Shown here piece after piece: positions 22,816-32,692 of a DNA stretch of 64,000 nt. The position numbers and the translations under genes are program-made. Below the pieces are notes generated by a model. The model was not told where the DNA came from. It was given only the letters and a program-made list of their open reading frames with translations, and did no database searches. Origin of the DNA: Limnephilus marmoratus. Lineage: Eukaryota; Arthropoda; Insecta; Trichoptera; Limnephilidae. Position 1 is the first letter of the stretch. Each line of letters opens with the position of its first letter. Where the stretch lies: assembly GCA_917880885.1 (NCBI GenBank), contig OU862930.1:32308040-32372039 (forward strand), given 5' to 3'.

Positions 22816-23164
22816 CACAAGTCGTTGCAGTAAGTTTTTGCACAATAAAAATAAATCCTCAAATAAGAAGTGTGCGAGTGCTCCGTGTATACGATGTAAT
22901 AAAAATTTAAAAAAATATATGGAATCACAAAATACCCCAAAAATACCACAAAAAATACCCCAAAACACCTATTAAACCAGTAAAAAAAATCCCATCTCAC
23001 TTATTTTACCCCTAAGCTGGCAACCCTGAGCGAGAGATGGTGAAAATCAAAATTACAAACCTATCTTTACAGCTCCATCTATGAAACTTTATCTATGTGT
23101 GACAGCACTTTTAACCACGGTTGAAAAATTTGAACGAAGTGATACGCCCCTGTATTGACGTATC
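22816..23164. other. No gene; AATACCCC-like short repeats
   Basis: 22930-22975 repeats AAATACCCCAAAA-like words four times. Otherwise unassigned up to the start of the Harbinger-like element. Confidence 0.4.
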
Positions 23165-23645
23165 CTCGAGATACCGTACGGTATGTGCTGTCAGATTTGT
23201 GCATAGATTTCTACAATTTTGTGTAATTTTCTATGGTTGCCAAAATGTCAATTGCCTTTTCAATGCTGATTTCGCCGGTTTTAAGTAGTTTAGAACACGA
23301 AATACTGTAAAAATGCATGATTATTTATCCACTAATGTATGTTTAAAGTTGTATACCAAGGATTTGACGTTTGCAAAATTTCGTTTTAATTCAAATTCGC
23401 ATGAATTAGGTAGTTTGTCAAAATTAACCTAAAAACCTATTTTTTGTTCGTAAATAGTTGTTTATTGTACTAATTTTTGAAATGAAGTGTAATTTCCATA
23501 ATCTTTGCCTAAAAGTGCGGCGGTTAGCGGTTTTTTCGTCCCCAAATATTCAATTGTACTACAGATGTAGATTTGCCATTGAGATATGTATTAAAGTTAA
23601 TTTAACGAAACTATTTTTTAAATTAAGCTCCTATTTCTTCAACAG

Positions 23646-23838
23646 ATGTCTAGTAGGAGCCATGCGACGAGCGGGCAGCTGGAGATGATGATTAGTCTGC
23701 TGGAAGAGAGACTGACAATGACTTCGGGGCGGCAGCAGGGAAATGATGGCCGCATCAATAACGAATTGGCTTCCCTGGCGGTCGACCTGAATGCTATGGA
23801 GCTCGGGTGCACGAAGAGTGGCGACAAGTGGCAATAGG
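23646..23838 (+). pseudogene. Myb/SANT (zeste-like) gene, exon with N-terminus
   Basis: After a TTTCTTCAACAG acceptor the frame starts MSSRSHATSGQLEMMISLLE and continues with NNELASLAVDLNAMELG and CTKSGDKWQ before a GTATGC donor. This is the first half of the Myb/SANT-like DNA-binding domain (zeste family, PF13873 type) used by Harbinger elements, where a separate Myb-like protein helps the transposase bind DNA. A TAG stands just before the donor, so this copy is probably dead. The matching exon in the inverted copy is 44482-44290; the next exon is at 32512, about 8.7 kb away because Merlin and a LINE lie in the intron. Confidence 0.75.
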
Positions 23839-24336
23839 TATGCACTAATTATATTATTACCACTTTTATGTTTCGATTATTGCAACGAGGTACGGACCTC
23901 GGAATAATTTCGGTTTAGGGGCGAAATTCCTAGAAAATCAAACTAATTATTTTTATACTAATTTGGGGTCGGGGAATCCGAATCTGAAAGAATTAGGCGG
24001 CGGCAAGCAATATTAACTGAATTAAACGACTTTAAAAATTTTTATACACTCATAGGAAAAATAGCCATTTTGGAAGCATTTTGTTTCCTAGAAAATCAAA
24101 CTAGTCATTTTTATACTAACTATGGGCCGGGGAATCCGAATCTGAAAGAATTAGGCGGCGGCAAGCAATAATAACTGAATTAAACGACTTTAAAATTTTC
24201 TATACACACACCATACACATGAAAATAGACAACATTTTGACACATAAGGTACGAAAACCATAGAAAAAACAACATAGATATTTTTACCACACAAAATTAA
24301 GTGTTGCCATTAAACAATAATATCATCGAACATACC

Positions 24337-25449
24337 TTATAAATCGAACAAATTTTCTTCGTCCGTTGTATCCCTGTCAAACTCGTCTAATGTCTCCAAA
24401 GGTTCCTGGCGAATACGCGGGTCATATAAGAGACCAGCTAAGCGGTAAAACTCCAGAGTAGGATCCTGCAGGCGTTCTTTGCAACTTTTCAGAAACATGT
24501 ATCGAGCAAGGTTGCCGGGTATATGCGCTTTAACCCTACCAGATGATGAGATGGAAGACTTGGCTGCTCGCCATGATGACTCTATAGCATTTGTATGGGC
24601 TCCAGAAACAGGATCCTTGAAAGTTAATGAATGATTCACCGTTTGGTGAACGTACCCTAAGGCTGACAAGCAATCATATGCCTTCCAGCAGTCACTGATA
24701 ATAGTTGTGCCTTTCTCGATCCATTTTTCAATTATGGGCATTAAAGTTTCGGAACTCCGAGACTCGACGGCTACCATAAACACACGGCCGGAACCACGTT
24801 CATAGCCGCCGAAAACCCATTGTCCTTCAACATAATGCCCACGATGATATTTTCTCTTACCAAACTTGGATTCGTCAATTTCAACGATCTTACCAGGGCC
24901 ACCGATCTTTTCTAAGCGACACAAAAAAAGAATCAAGTATGACTTCCCGGCAAAAAGAGGACCAGTCTACTAAGGCTTCCGTCGCCAGCTCTAGCTGAAA
25001 GCCAGTACACCGTAACGACACACCTTGCACCCAAAAATTGACAAATCCAAGTATTTTCCAAATTGGCAAATGAGATCTTGCAAAAAACGTCCCGGTTCGA
25101 AACGCAACTCTTTTGTCACACCGCTTAGCCTTCTTCTTGCCCTGCGCTAAGTTGCCATAGCAAGCCCATCGAAACCCATCGATACTAAAAAAAAAACTTT
25201 CTTTAACACACTTTATACAAAACAATATTCGCAGGTAAAAAAATGCATAACCATAAAAAAAATATCTCACCGAGCTTCTTCCGACCTCAACTCCAGCGCT
25301 TTCCCACAGTCCGGACAATTATAAGTGCCGCTTTGCGGAATTAGACCCCATTCCACTAATTTGTCCAACATTACATGTTTCTCACCACAGATCTCCAATA
25401 TTGTCTTTAAATTCATCATTTTTAAATTCGCCATTTTCAAATTCGCCAA
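24337..25449 (-). pseudogene. Merlin transposase (IS1595/ISXO2-like DDE)
   Basis: The N-terminal exon (25449-25267) reads MANLKMANLKMMNLK, then YNCPDCGKALELR, a CxxC zinc-ribbon half. A GTGAGA donor (25265) and a TTTTTTTTAG acceptor (about 25184) suggest a short intron. The frame resumes DGFRWACYGNLAQGKKK to about 24890. The catalytic part is in another frame from 24936: IDESKFGKRKYHRG (Asp at residue 21 of that frame), TTIISDCWKAYD (Asp 82) and AHTNAIESSWRAAK (Glu 119), the DDE triad of IS1595-like transposases. The frame change near 24900-24935 is either a lesion or a very short intron (GT..CTTAG), so activity is uncertain. It cuts and pastes the element; the derivative at 48670-50519 lost it. 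Confidence 0.85.
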
Positions 25450-25624
25450 AACAACAATGAATGAAAACCATAGAAAAAATAAATATACCGGAAACTAATA
25501 TACAGGAACATGTACTGGCAGTGTTACCAAGTCTCAAAAATATTTATCTCTATATTATGAATTACGACTATCTCAACGGCCGTATTCAACCAAAAGTATG
25601 AAAATTCGTAGTCTTAAAAATGCG

Positions 25625-25642
25625 TAACCTAACCTAACCTAA
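25625..25642. repeat. Insect telomere-type repeat (CCTAA)3
   Basis: TAACCTAACCTAACCTAA lies between the transposase gene and the tandem array of the Merlin element. CCTAA/TTAGG is the usual insect telomeric unit. The same motif is at the same place in the derivative (49949-49966), so it belongs to the element. Confidence 0.8.
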
Positions 25643-26595
25643 CGCTAGGTTTGTGTAACATGGTTTGTGCCCCTTTATACCGCCTGCTCGCGTCAATTTA
25701 AAAAACAGCCTATGTTTTCAAGTAGTTTATCGGCTACGCTAGGTTTGTGTAACATGGTTTGTGCCCCTTTATACCGCCTGCTCGCGTCAATTTAAAAAAA
25801 CAGCCTACGTTTTCAAGTAGTTTAGCGGCTACGCTAGGTTTGTGTAACATGGTTTGTGCCCCTGTATACCGCCTGCTCGCGTCAATTTAAAAAAACAGCC
25901 TACGTTTTCAAGTAGTTTATCGGCTACGCTAGGTTTGTGTAACATGGTTTGTGCCCCTTTATACCGCCTGCTCGCGTCAATTTAAAAAAACAGCCTACGT
26001 TTTCAAGTAGTTTAGCGGCTACGCTAGGTTTGTGTAACATGGTTTGTGCCCCTGTATACCGCCTGCTCGCGTCAATTTAAAAAAACAGCCTACGTTTTCA
26101 AGTAGTTTATCGGCTACGCTAGGTTTGTGTAACATGGTTTGTGCCCCTTTATACCGCCTGCTCGCGTCAATTTAAAAAAACAGCCTACGTTTTCAAGTAG
26201 TTTAGCGGCTACGCTAGGTTTGTGTAACATGGTTTGTGCCCCTTTATACCGCCTGCTCGCGTCAATTTAAAAAACAGCCTACGTTTTCAAGTAGTTTATC
26301 GGCTACGCTAGGTTTGTGTAACATGGTTTGTGCCCCTTTATACCGCCTGCTCGCGTCAATTTAAAAAAACAGCCTACGTTTTCAAGTAGTTTAGCGGCTA
26401 CGCTAGGTTTGTGTAACATGGTTTGTGCCCCTGTATACCGCCTGCTCGCGTCAATTTAAAAAAACAGCCTACGTTTTCAAGTAGTTTATCGGCTACGCTA
26501 GGTTTGTGTAACATGGTTTGTGCCCCTTTATACCGCCTGCTCGCGTCACGGCAAAAAAACATCCCTGTTTTCAAGTAGTTTAGCAGCTACGCTGG
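25642..26595. repeat. 94-bp tandem array, ten units, dimeric order
   Basis: The unit starts ACGCTAGGTTTGTGTAACAT and includes ACCGCCTGCTCGCGTCAATT and TTTTCAAGTAGTTTA; starts are at 25642, 25736 and so on. Units alternate between TTTATCGGCT and TTTAGCGGCT at the end, and several of the first type carry CCTGTATACC in place of CCTTTATACC, so much of the array is a ~188-bp dimer. The last unit is diverged. It is not a CRISPR array: there are no variable spacers and the setting is eukaryotic. Confidence 0.93.
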
Positions 26596-26976
26596 GTTTA
26601 TGTACATGGTTTGTGGTACGAAAGTGAGTAAAATTTATAAAAAATAAGTACTTAAAATATAAACATGTTATTTTACATTATTAATATTACGCTTAATGGC
26701 AACACTTAATTTTGTGTGGTAAAAACATCTATGTTATATTATTTTTCTATGATCTTTTTTCTTGTACCTAATGTGTCAAAATGTTGTCTATTTTCATGCG
26801 TGTGGTGTGTGTGTGTATAGAAAATTTTAAAGTCGTTTAATTCAGTTAATATTGCTTGCCGCCGCCTAATTCTTTCAGATTCGGATTCCCCGACCCCAAA
26901 TTAGTATAAAAATAATTAGTTTGATTTTCTAGGAATTTCGCCCCTAAACCGAAATTTAGCCCGGACTTCAATTGGA

Positions 26977-27891
26977 ATATATACGGCCATTGAACTTGCT
27001 CAGTCGCTAATTTCGTTAGCTCCAGTTTTTAAAGAATCATACCATAAAATAGTGTCTAAATCGAATCAAATTTGCTACTGAAGTGCAGTGTTTTTCTCGG
27101 ACTATCACCCGGTGTGTTTGTCTCCCGGTAGTCTACCGAGATATGCTCATAAAGTGACTTTTTACAAAAAAATTGACACACAATCTATTCTAGGATTCTG
27201 TCACCTACAAATATTTTGAGAATTCGCTCTAAAAGCAATTAACAAACTGAATTTTTTTGTGTATAATAAAACTTGGTGCCGAATTTATATCCTCGTGTGT
27301 CTGTTCCATCGATACTCGAACGGGGAGTGCTCCAAAAGTGATATCAAAACTGAAAGTCTGAACTTTAATTGTCATCAAGTGAAATAAAAAAAATAATAAA
27401 CATCCGGGAAAAAAACTGGTAATAAGTGAATCCTTATCAAATTTGGACTGTGAATAAAACAATAAAAGTAGTGTTTTAAAGTTTTAAGTTAAAAACAACT
27501 AAAATACACTCTAATACATTTTGTTGACGATTGTTTATTATTGACTTTAATGTCGCTATCACTCGACAGTGAATTGGCGTAGGTGTAAAGTGTTTGGCTC
27601 CAGTTTCATCGGAGAAGGGTTCAATCCTCGGACAAACCAAAATCTTTTTATTTTATTATTGAATTTATAAAATCCCTGTTCATAGAGGGCGGTAAATACG
27701 CTCACAAACTAAACCAAAAATTATTTAACGAGATACCCTGCCAGTCAATAGAGGGCAGTAAATGCGCATTCTGAAAATTAAATAAAATTGCAAACAGGCA
27801 ATGGCATGGCAATAAATGTACAAAATATAAAGTAAATATAAAAATAAAATTATTAATTAAAAATAAAATAAAAATATAAAAATCTGGTAAA
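26977..27891 (+). promoter_or_regulatory. LINE 5' UTR / presumed internal promoter region
   Basis: This 915-bp stretch precedes ORF1 within the element and has no long frame. Non-LTR elements usually carry an internal promoter here. Near 27605-27635, GGAGAAGGGTTCAATCC resembles a B box, but no A box at the right distance was found. Confidence 0.45.
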
Positions 27892-29148
27892 ATGGAAAAG
27901 GGAAATAAAACACCTAGAATAAAAAATCCGGACCCGTTTACAAAATCTTTTTTGACCCCAAGATCCCCAAACCAGCAGGAGGACGATGTCTTATCATCTG
28001 ATTCGGAGGATAATGGAGAAGAAACGTCCACAACGACAGAGACATCGAAGTTAAATAATACTCTGATAAACTCTAGGATTATAATAAATAATATAAAAAC
28101 AACACTCACAGAAGGAAAAGGAAAAATAACCCAAAAGGAAAAAATAAATGAAGGGATGGAGCAACTTTTCGACGTTATAGCCCAGTTAGTTGCAGAAAAC
28201 AGTGAAATGAAGGGAGAATTAAAAATATTGCGACCGATTACCAAAACAATTACTCAAAATATGAATGAAGTTAAAAAAATTATGCAAGAAAATAAATCTC
28301 TTTTCATAAACATGAACAACAAAAATGAAGAAATAAAAAAAGATATAAAAAAAATTATTGTTCCTGAAACCTACGCGGAAAAGGTAAAAAAACACGAACC
28401 GGTTGTCATTATAAAACCAAAAAAGGAAGATCAGGAAAACAGTGAAACAAAGAATGAAATAAAAGTTAATATTGATCCAGCAAATTTTGGAGTTACCGGC
28501 ATGAGAAATTTTAAGGATGGAGGGGTTATAGTAGAATTTAAAAATGCCACCGATATTAATAAGGTTCATGATGAGATGATTTCCAAAATGGGAGATAAAT
28601 ATTACGTGAAAATCCCTCAAACAAAAAAACCATCCGTCAAAATTGTCGGTTTATCAGAAAAATACAGCTTTGAAGAAATAGAGACAAAACTTAAAACTCA
28701 AAATCAGTACATTTGTGAACAAAACTCAAAAATAAAAGTGACATACATGAAAGAAATAAAAAACCAAAGAAATCAAACAGGTTTTACTATATACGCTGAT
28801 GTCGACGGGGAGACTTACCACAGAATGATAAATGCAGAAAAAATAAATCTTGGCTGGGACAGGTGCAGGATTTTTGACAACTTAAATGTTATGAGGTGCT
28901 TCAAATGCAATGGATATAACCATAAGGCATTAGATTGCAAAAATCTAAAATCCTGCTCTAAATGTGCAAAACAACATGATATAAAAGAATGTACAGATGA
29001 TGAAGATATGCAGTGCATTAATTGCCTAATGACCAGTAAAAGATTAGGACTCAAACTTAATACAAATCATACAGCTACAAGTAAGGAATGCCCAGTATAT
29101 AAAAGAAAAGTTGAAATAGAAAGGAATAAAATCGATTTTTCTGGCTGA
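27892..29148 (+). CDS. LINE ORF1 protein, gag-like with zinc knuckles
   Basis: 418 residues. The N-terminal ~170 residues are Lys/Glu/Asn-rich with a likely coiled coil (MEQLFDVIAQLVAENSEMKG, about residues 86-125). A middle domain has FGVTGMRNFKDGGVIVEF and KPSVKIVGLSEKYSFEEI, also seen in the ORF1 at 60379-61645. Near the C-terminus are zinc knuckles: CFKCNGYNHKALDC from residue 336 (CX2CX4HX4C), CSKCAKQHDIKEC from 355 and a CINC-start motif from 375. It should bind LINE RNA. The stop at 29146-29148 (TGA) is early: the frame beyond encodes LKKDLSTIDYDV and ends TAA at 29209-29211, as in the other LINE. So about 20 residues are lost unless the stop is read through. Confidence 0.9.
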   Translation: MEKGNKTPRIKNPDPFTKSFLTPRSPNQQEDDVLSSDSEDNGEETSTTTETSKLNNTLINSRIIINNIKTTLTEGKGKITQKEKINEGMEQLFDVIAQLVAENSEMKGELKILRPITKTITQNMNEVKKIMQENKSLFINMNNKNEEIKKDIKKIIVPETYAEKVKKHEPVVIIKPKKEDQENSETKNEIKVNIDPANFGVTGMRNFKDGGVIVEFKNATDINKVHDEMISKMGDKYYVKIPQTKKPSVKIVGLSEKYSFEEIETKLKTQNQYICEQNSKIKVTYMKEIKNQRNQTGFTIYADVDGETYHRMINAEKINLGWDRCRIFDNLNVMRCFKCNGYNHKALDCKNLKSCSKCAKQHDIKECTDDEDMQCINCLMTSKRLGLKLNTNHTATSKECPVYKRKVEIERNKIDFSG

Positions 29149-29200
29149 AGGAACAGATCTAACCAAGCTGCACTAAAAAAGGATCTATCTACAATCGATT

Positions 29201-32104
29201 ATGATGTGTAACATACATGAACATAAGTACCTCACCATCGAGAATTATAATCCCGTGATGAACTGTCTAAGAATAATGTACTTGAACGCGAGAAGCATCC
29301 GTAATAAGTTTGACGAGATCGAAGAAAAAGTTAGAAGTTCGCTGTATATTGTACATGTCCTCGTCATCACGGAAACGTGGCTCAATGTTGGAGAGGAAAA
29401 GTTCTACTCCCTAAGTGGATACAAAAGTGTTTTTGCTTCTCGCCCCAACGAAGGAGGAGGCGGCGTAGCAATATATGTGATTGATACTATGAAGTGTGCA
29501 ATTATTGAAAAATTCTCAAATGAAAATTCCTTTTTAGGTATAAGTCTTTGTAGCAGTGATAGGAAACCAGTCAACATCTATGCTATCTATCGAAAACCTA
29601 ACTCAAACATGCAGGATTTCCTAATACATCTAGAAAGCATACTTAACAAAAATAGACAAGATACATTAATATTCGGAGACTTTAACATTGACATATCCAT
29701 TTCCACACACTCTTCATTAAATTATTGCAACATTTTAGAATCTTACAATTTTTCAATACAAAACAAAACATTTCCCACGAGAGTCACTGATACAAGCAGC
29801 ACCATTATAGATCACTTCATATCAAATAGGCAAAACATTCAGACTACCATATCGAATATTGATGACCCACTTAGTGACCATAACATACTGATTGTTGATT
29901 ATAAGAACAACTTAAAAAAATGTTTTAACAATAGAACTAAATCCCGGATTACGAGACCTATCATCAACAGTATGTCAGTAAAATCCTATCTTCTTAATAA
30001 CAATTTCACTATCGACTTTAGCAACTCAGAAGACCCTTTTAAAAGTTTCAATGATCACATTAAAAAGGCAATAGAATCGGGTACAACTACACCAAAAACA
30101 GGATTAGGATGTCGGGAACAACTGAATACTCCGTGGTTTGATTCCAAATTAAATTCCTTAATCAAAGAACGAAACCAGATTCACAAACAATGGAAACAAG
30201 ACCCTGGTAATCTTACTCTTGTAACACTTAAAAAGAGGTTGAGAAATATCATTACTAATTATAGGCGAAGTCTAAAACACAAATATTATGCGAACAGCTT
30301 TCAACAAAACCAAAATAACCCCACGAAAACTTGGAAAATCATAAACTCTATTCTATCAAACCGAGCACATAAACCAACTAACGAAATAGAATCCCTCATC
30401 GTAAACGACTGCGAAATTAAGGATACGGGTCAAATAGCATCTGCATTCAATGAGTTTTTCCTCTCAATAGGAGAAAAGTTAGCAGCTACCATTCCGTCAT
30501 TCCCGGATGACTGTAATACCGTCTTTGTGGAACCGAAGGCTTGCCAATCCTTGTACATGGCTAGGACAAACAAAGATGAGGTATTGAGGATCATCTCTAA
30601 AACAAAGTTGAAAGCAGCACCGGGCCTCGATGGGGTAACACCATCAGTTCTTAAGACTTGTAAAGAAGAACTAGCGGGTCACCTAACAGAACTTTTTAAT
30701 TGGTCACTGTCCACGGGAAAATTTCCAAATGAATTAAAGCTTGCGAAAATAATACCTATACACAAAGGAGACTGTAAAACATGTATTTCTAACTACCGTC
30801 CTATATCACTTCTATCGGTATTTTCAAAAGTATTTGAGACCATAATCAAAGATAGACTCCTAAAGTACATATCTGCGAATAATATCCTGACCCCACAACA
30901 ATATGGCTTTCGGAAAAATTCTAGTACTCAATGTGCCGCCTTTGATTTTATCTCTACCCTTCAACAGTATATAGACCAGGGTGAATATGTGGCAGCCATA
31001 TTTATAGATCTCAAAAAAGCCTTTGATACGGTCAATCATGAAATACTCTTAAAGAAATTGGAATATTTGGGAATTGTTGGGAAGCCCCTAAATCTCCTCC
31101 GAAGCTACTTAGATGATAGATTTTGTCTTGTTGAAGTCAAAGGAGTCTCGAGTGGCTTAGGTAGAATTACATGTGGAGTGCCACAGGGATCAATTCTTGG
31201 CCCTCTGCTTTTCTTGCTATATGTCAATGACATAACTAAATGTGGTATCTCTGGAAAACTCCAACTTTATGCGGATGATACTGTAATCTACTATCACAGT
31301 ACAAACCTGAATGACCTTGAGTCTCTAATGAATGTAGATGTCTCAATTCTAGCTAATTGGCTGCGTATTAATAAATTGAGCCTCAATATAAAAAAAACGC
31401 ACTACCTAACTTTCGGTAATAAGGATTATGCGTCCATGAATATCTCACTTGGAACTGATAAACTCCAAAATATAGAAGTTACGAAATATTTAGGGCTCTT
31501 AATAGACTCTAAACTTTCGTGGAACTCCCATGTTGAGCATGTGAAATCGAAAATTTCCCCAATAACCGGTGTACTATACCGACTCCAAGGTCTTCTTTCC
31601 ACATCTCTACTACGGGCCACTTACTATGCGATGATTCACTCTCATCTGAGTTATTTAGTTAGTATCTGGGGAACTATTACTAAAAAACAAATATCAGAAA
31701 TACAGGTGATTCAAAATCGAGCTATAAGGAATATCTACCATCTGCCGTGGGATACGCATATCAAACATATATATTCAAAAACAAACATACTTCCTTTTAC
31801 GGTCCTACCTAAATACAATATCACTAGTGCAATATTACAAATCATACATAGATCCTCACACACTACCATCAGACCAGCCTTTAATTCAGACGTACACCAG
31901 CACAAAACACGATCTCAAAATCAAATACACCTGGCATCATCTACCCACACAACTAAATTTGGTATTAACTCATTACAATATATTGCATATAAACAATACA
32001 ATGCATTACCTCATGAAATAAAGCAACCAGTAGCTAACAAAAAAATATTAATCAAAAAGCTTAAAGAATATTTTCTGAAAATGTATTTAAATGATTCGCT
32101 TTAA
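29201..32104 (+). CDS. LINE ORF2, endonuclease and reverse transcriptase
   Basis: 967 residues, uninterrupted. Endonuclease: MYLNARSIRNKFDEIEE, ITETWL, FGDFN (F158-N162), TSSTIIDHFISN and SDH (225-227), the catalytic set of the EEP fold. After a Lys-rich linker comes the RT: APGLDGVTPSVLK, NYRPISLLSVFSKVFE, QYGFRKNSST, IFIDLKKAFDTVNHE, GVPQGSILGPLLFLLYVND and YADD at 690-693, then thumb and a C-terminal tail (YNALPHEIKQP). It nicks the target and primes cDNA synthesis there. Start chosen at the first of two ATGs (29201, 29204), which overlaps the ancestral ORF1 stop at 29209-29211. Length and motifs look functional. Confidence 0.93.
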   Translation: MMCNIHEHKYLTIENYNPVMNCLRIMYLNARSIRNKFDEIEEKVRSSLYIVHVLVITETWLNVGEEKFYSLSGYKSVFASRPNEGGGGVAIYVIDTMKCAIIEKFSNENSFLGISLCSSDRKPVNIYAIYRKPNSNMQDFLIHLESILNKNRQDTLIFGDFNIDISISTHSSLNYCNILESYNFSIQNKTFPTRVTDTSSTIIDHFISNRQNIQTTISNIDDPLSDHNILIVDYKNNLKKCFNNRTKSRITRPIINSMSVKSYLLNNNFTIDFSNSEDPFKSFNDHIKKAIESGTTTPKTGLGCREQLNTPWFDSKLNSLIKERNQIHKQWKQDPGNLTLVTLKKRLRNIITNYRRSLKHKYYANSFQQNQNNPTKTWKIINSILSNRAHKPTNEIESLIVNDCEIKDTGQIASAFNEFFLSIGEKLAATIPSFPDDCNTVFVEPKACQSLYMARTNKDEVLRIISKTKLKAAPGLDGVTPSVLKTCKEELAGHLTELFNWSLSTGKFPNELKLAKIIPIHKGDCKTCISNYRPISLLSVFSKVFETIIKDRLLKYISANNILTPQQYGFRKNSSTQCAAFDFISTLQQYIDQGEYVAAIFIDLKKAFDTVNHEILLKKLEYLGIVGKPLNLLRSYLDDRFCLVEVKGVSSGLGRITCGVPQGSILGPLLFLLYVNDITKCGISGKLQLYADDTVIYYHSTNLNDLESLMNVDVSILANWLRINKLSLNIKKTHYLTFGNKDYASMNISLGTDKLQNIEVTKYLGLLIDSKLSWNSHVEHVKSKISPITGVLYRLQGLLSTSLLRATYYAMIHSHLSYLVSIWGTITKKQISEIQVIQNRAIRNIYHLPWDTHIKHIYSKTNILPFTVLPKYNITSAILQIIHRSSHTTIRPAFNSDVHQHKTRSQNQIHLASSTHTTKFGINSLQYIAYKQYNALPHEIKQPVANKKILIKKLKEYFLKMYLNDSL

Positions 32105-32117
32105 ATGTTTTAAAATG

Positions 32118-32141
32118 ATTCGCTCGCGAAGACGAGCGAAT
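32118..32141 (+). terminator. 3' UTR hairpin of the LINE
   Basis: ATTCGCTCG and CGAGCGAAT form a perfect 9-bp stem with a 6-base loop, 14 bases after the ORF2 stop. A position so near the 3' end suggests an RNA element, possibly for RT recognition; that role is inference. Confidence 0.5.
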
Positions 32142-32511
32142 ATGAAGATAAGTTTATTTTATTTTTTTATTTTTTATGGTTTATGTGTATGAATGTCTCC
32201 GAGTATTTCAAAAATCTCTTTTCTTGACAATGCATCTTTTGATTATTATTTTTTTACTTGTGTAATATCTATGTAATATCCATGTAAAATGTACTTATTT
32301 GTGTCTGTCCTTCCCGTAATGAGTTTGTTTCTTAACTCATTGGGAATAATGTGTTACCATGTTTTTTTTGTAATACATTATAATTAATTAAATAAATAAA
32401 AAAATTGGATTACGGATTGAAATAAAAAAAAATTATATTTACATTCTTTATTGATTTAATTTGAATTTTATTATATATTCGGTAGTACAAAAATATCTCT
32501 TTATTTCAGAC

Positions 32512-32692
32512 ATGGAGGGATCAGAGATATGGCGTAAAAAAAGCATCTGGCTTGCGATCGGAGATGACGAAGAGCGGAGGTGGCCCCAGCCAGGCACAGC
32601 CCTTGACTCCGTTGGAGGAAAGGGTCCTGGCCATCATTGCGGCCGAGGTAGTATATGGACGTACTGCCACAGAGTCCGTACCTGTAAGTTAA
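32512..32692 (+). pseudogene. Myb/SANT (zeste-like) gene, second exon
   Basis: Between a TTTATTTCAG acceptor and a GTAAGTT donor the frame reads WRDQRYGVKKASGLRSEMTK, GGGPSQAQPLTPLEERVLAI and AAEVVYGRTATESVP. With the exon at 23646 it completes a zeste-type Myb/SANT domain (DKW..WRD..VKKKA..GGG..LTPLEERV). The inverted copy has the same exon at 44113-43934. The frame inside this exon is open. An alternative start at ATGGAGG in another frame gives no homology and is not used. Confidence 0.75.

Larger units (their letters stand above)
23901..26961. mobile_element. Merlin-type DNA transposon, 3.06 kb, with TSD
   Basis: Termini GGAATAATTTCGG and CCGAAATTTAGCC are imperfect inverted repeats extended inward for about 270 bp (the left arm has an internal duplication of its AATCCGAATCTGAAAGAATT block). 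An 8-bp duplication flanks it: CGGACCTC (23893-23900) and CGGACTTC (26962-26969). The inverted Harbinger copy has a single GAAGTCCG (44222-44229) without insert, confirming the boundaries. It holds a minus-strand IS1595-like transposase, a (CCTAA)3 motif and a 94-bp tandem array. The 8-bp TSD fits Merlin (8-9 bp). Confidence 0.9.
26977..32402 (+). mobile_element. Nearly full-length LINE, 5.4 kb
   Basis: Flanked by AATTGGA (26970-26976 and 32403-32409); the inverted Harbinger copy has this site unoccupied (CAATTGGATTACGG in reverse at 44211-44224). It has a ~0.9-kb 5' region, ORF1 (27892-29148), ORF2 (29201-32104), a short 3' UTR with a 9-bp stem hairpin, and an A-rich AATTAAATAAATAAAA tail. 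The organisation (zinc-knuckle ORF1, endonuclease plus RT ORF2) is jockey/CR1-like. It lies one base outside the Merlin TSD. Confidence 0.9.

Noticed and set aside
24337..25449. IS1595-type transposase as evidence of bacterial DNA or recent transfer
   Set aside because: Merlin is the eukaryotic counterpart of IS1016/IS1595. The element has an apparent intron, AT-rich arms and a second copy in the window, so no bacterial origin needs to be invoked.
25625..25642. True telomere or chromosome end
   Set aside because: Only three TTAGG-type units, internal to a transposon and present in both copies.
25642..26595. Array of regular repeats, possible CRISPR
   Set aside because: Units are contiguous 94-bp copies without unique spacers, inside a eukaryotic DNA transposon with inverted ends and TSD.
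27605..27650. tRNA-like promoter in the LINE 5' UTR
   Set aside because: Only a B-box-like GGGTTCAATCC; no A box at proper spacing and no tRNA fold.
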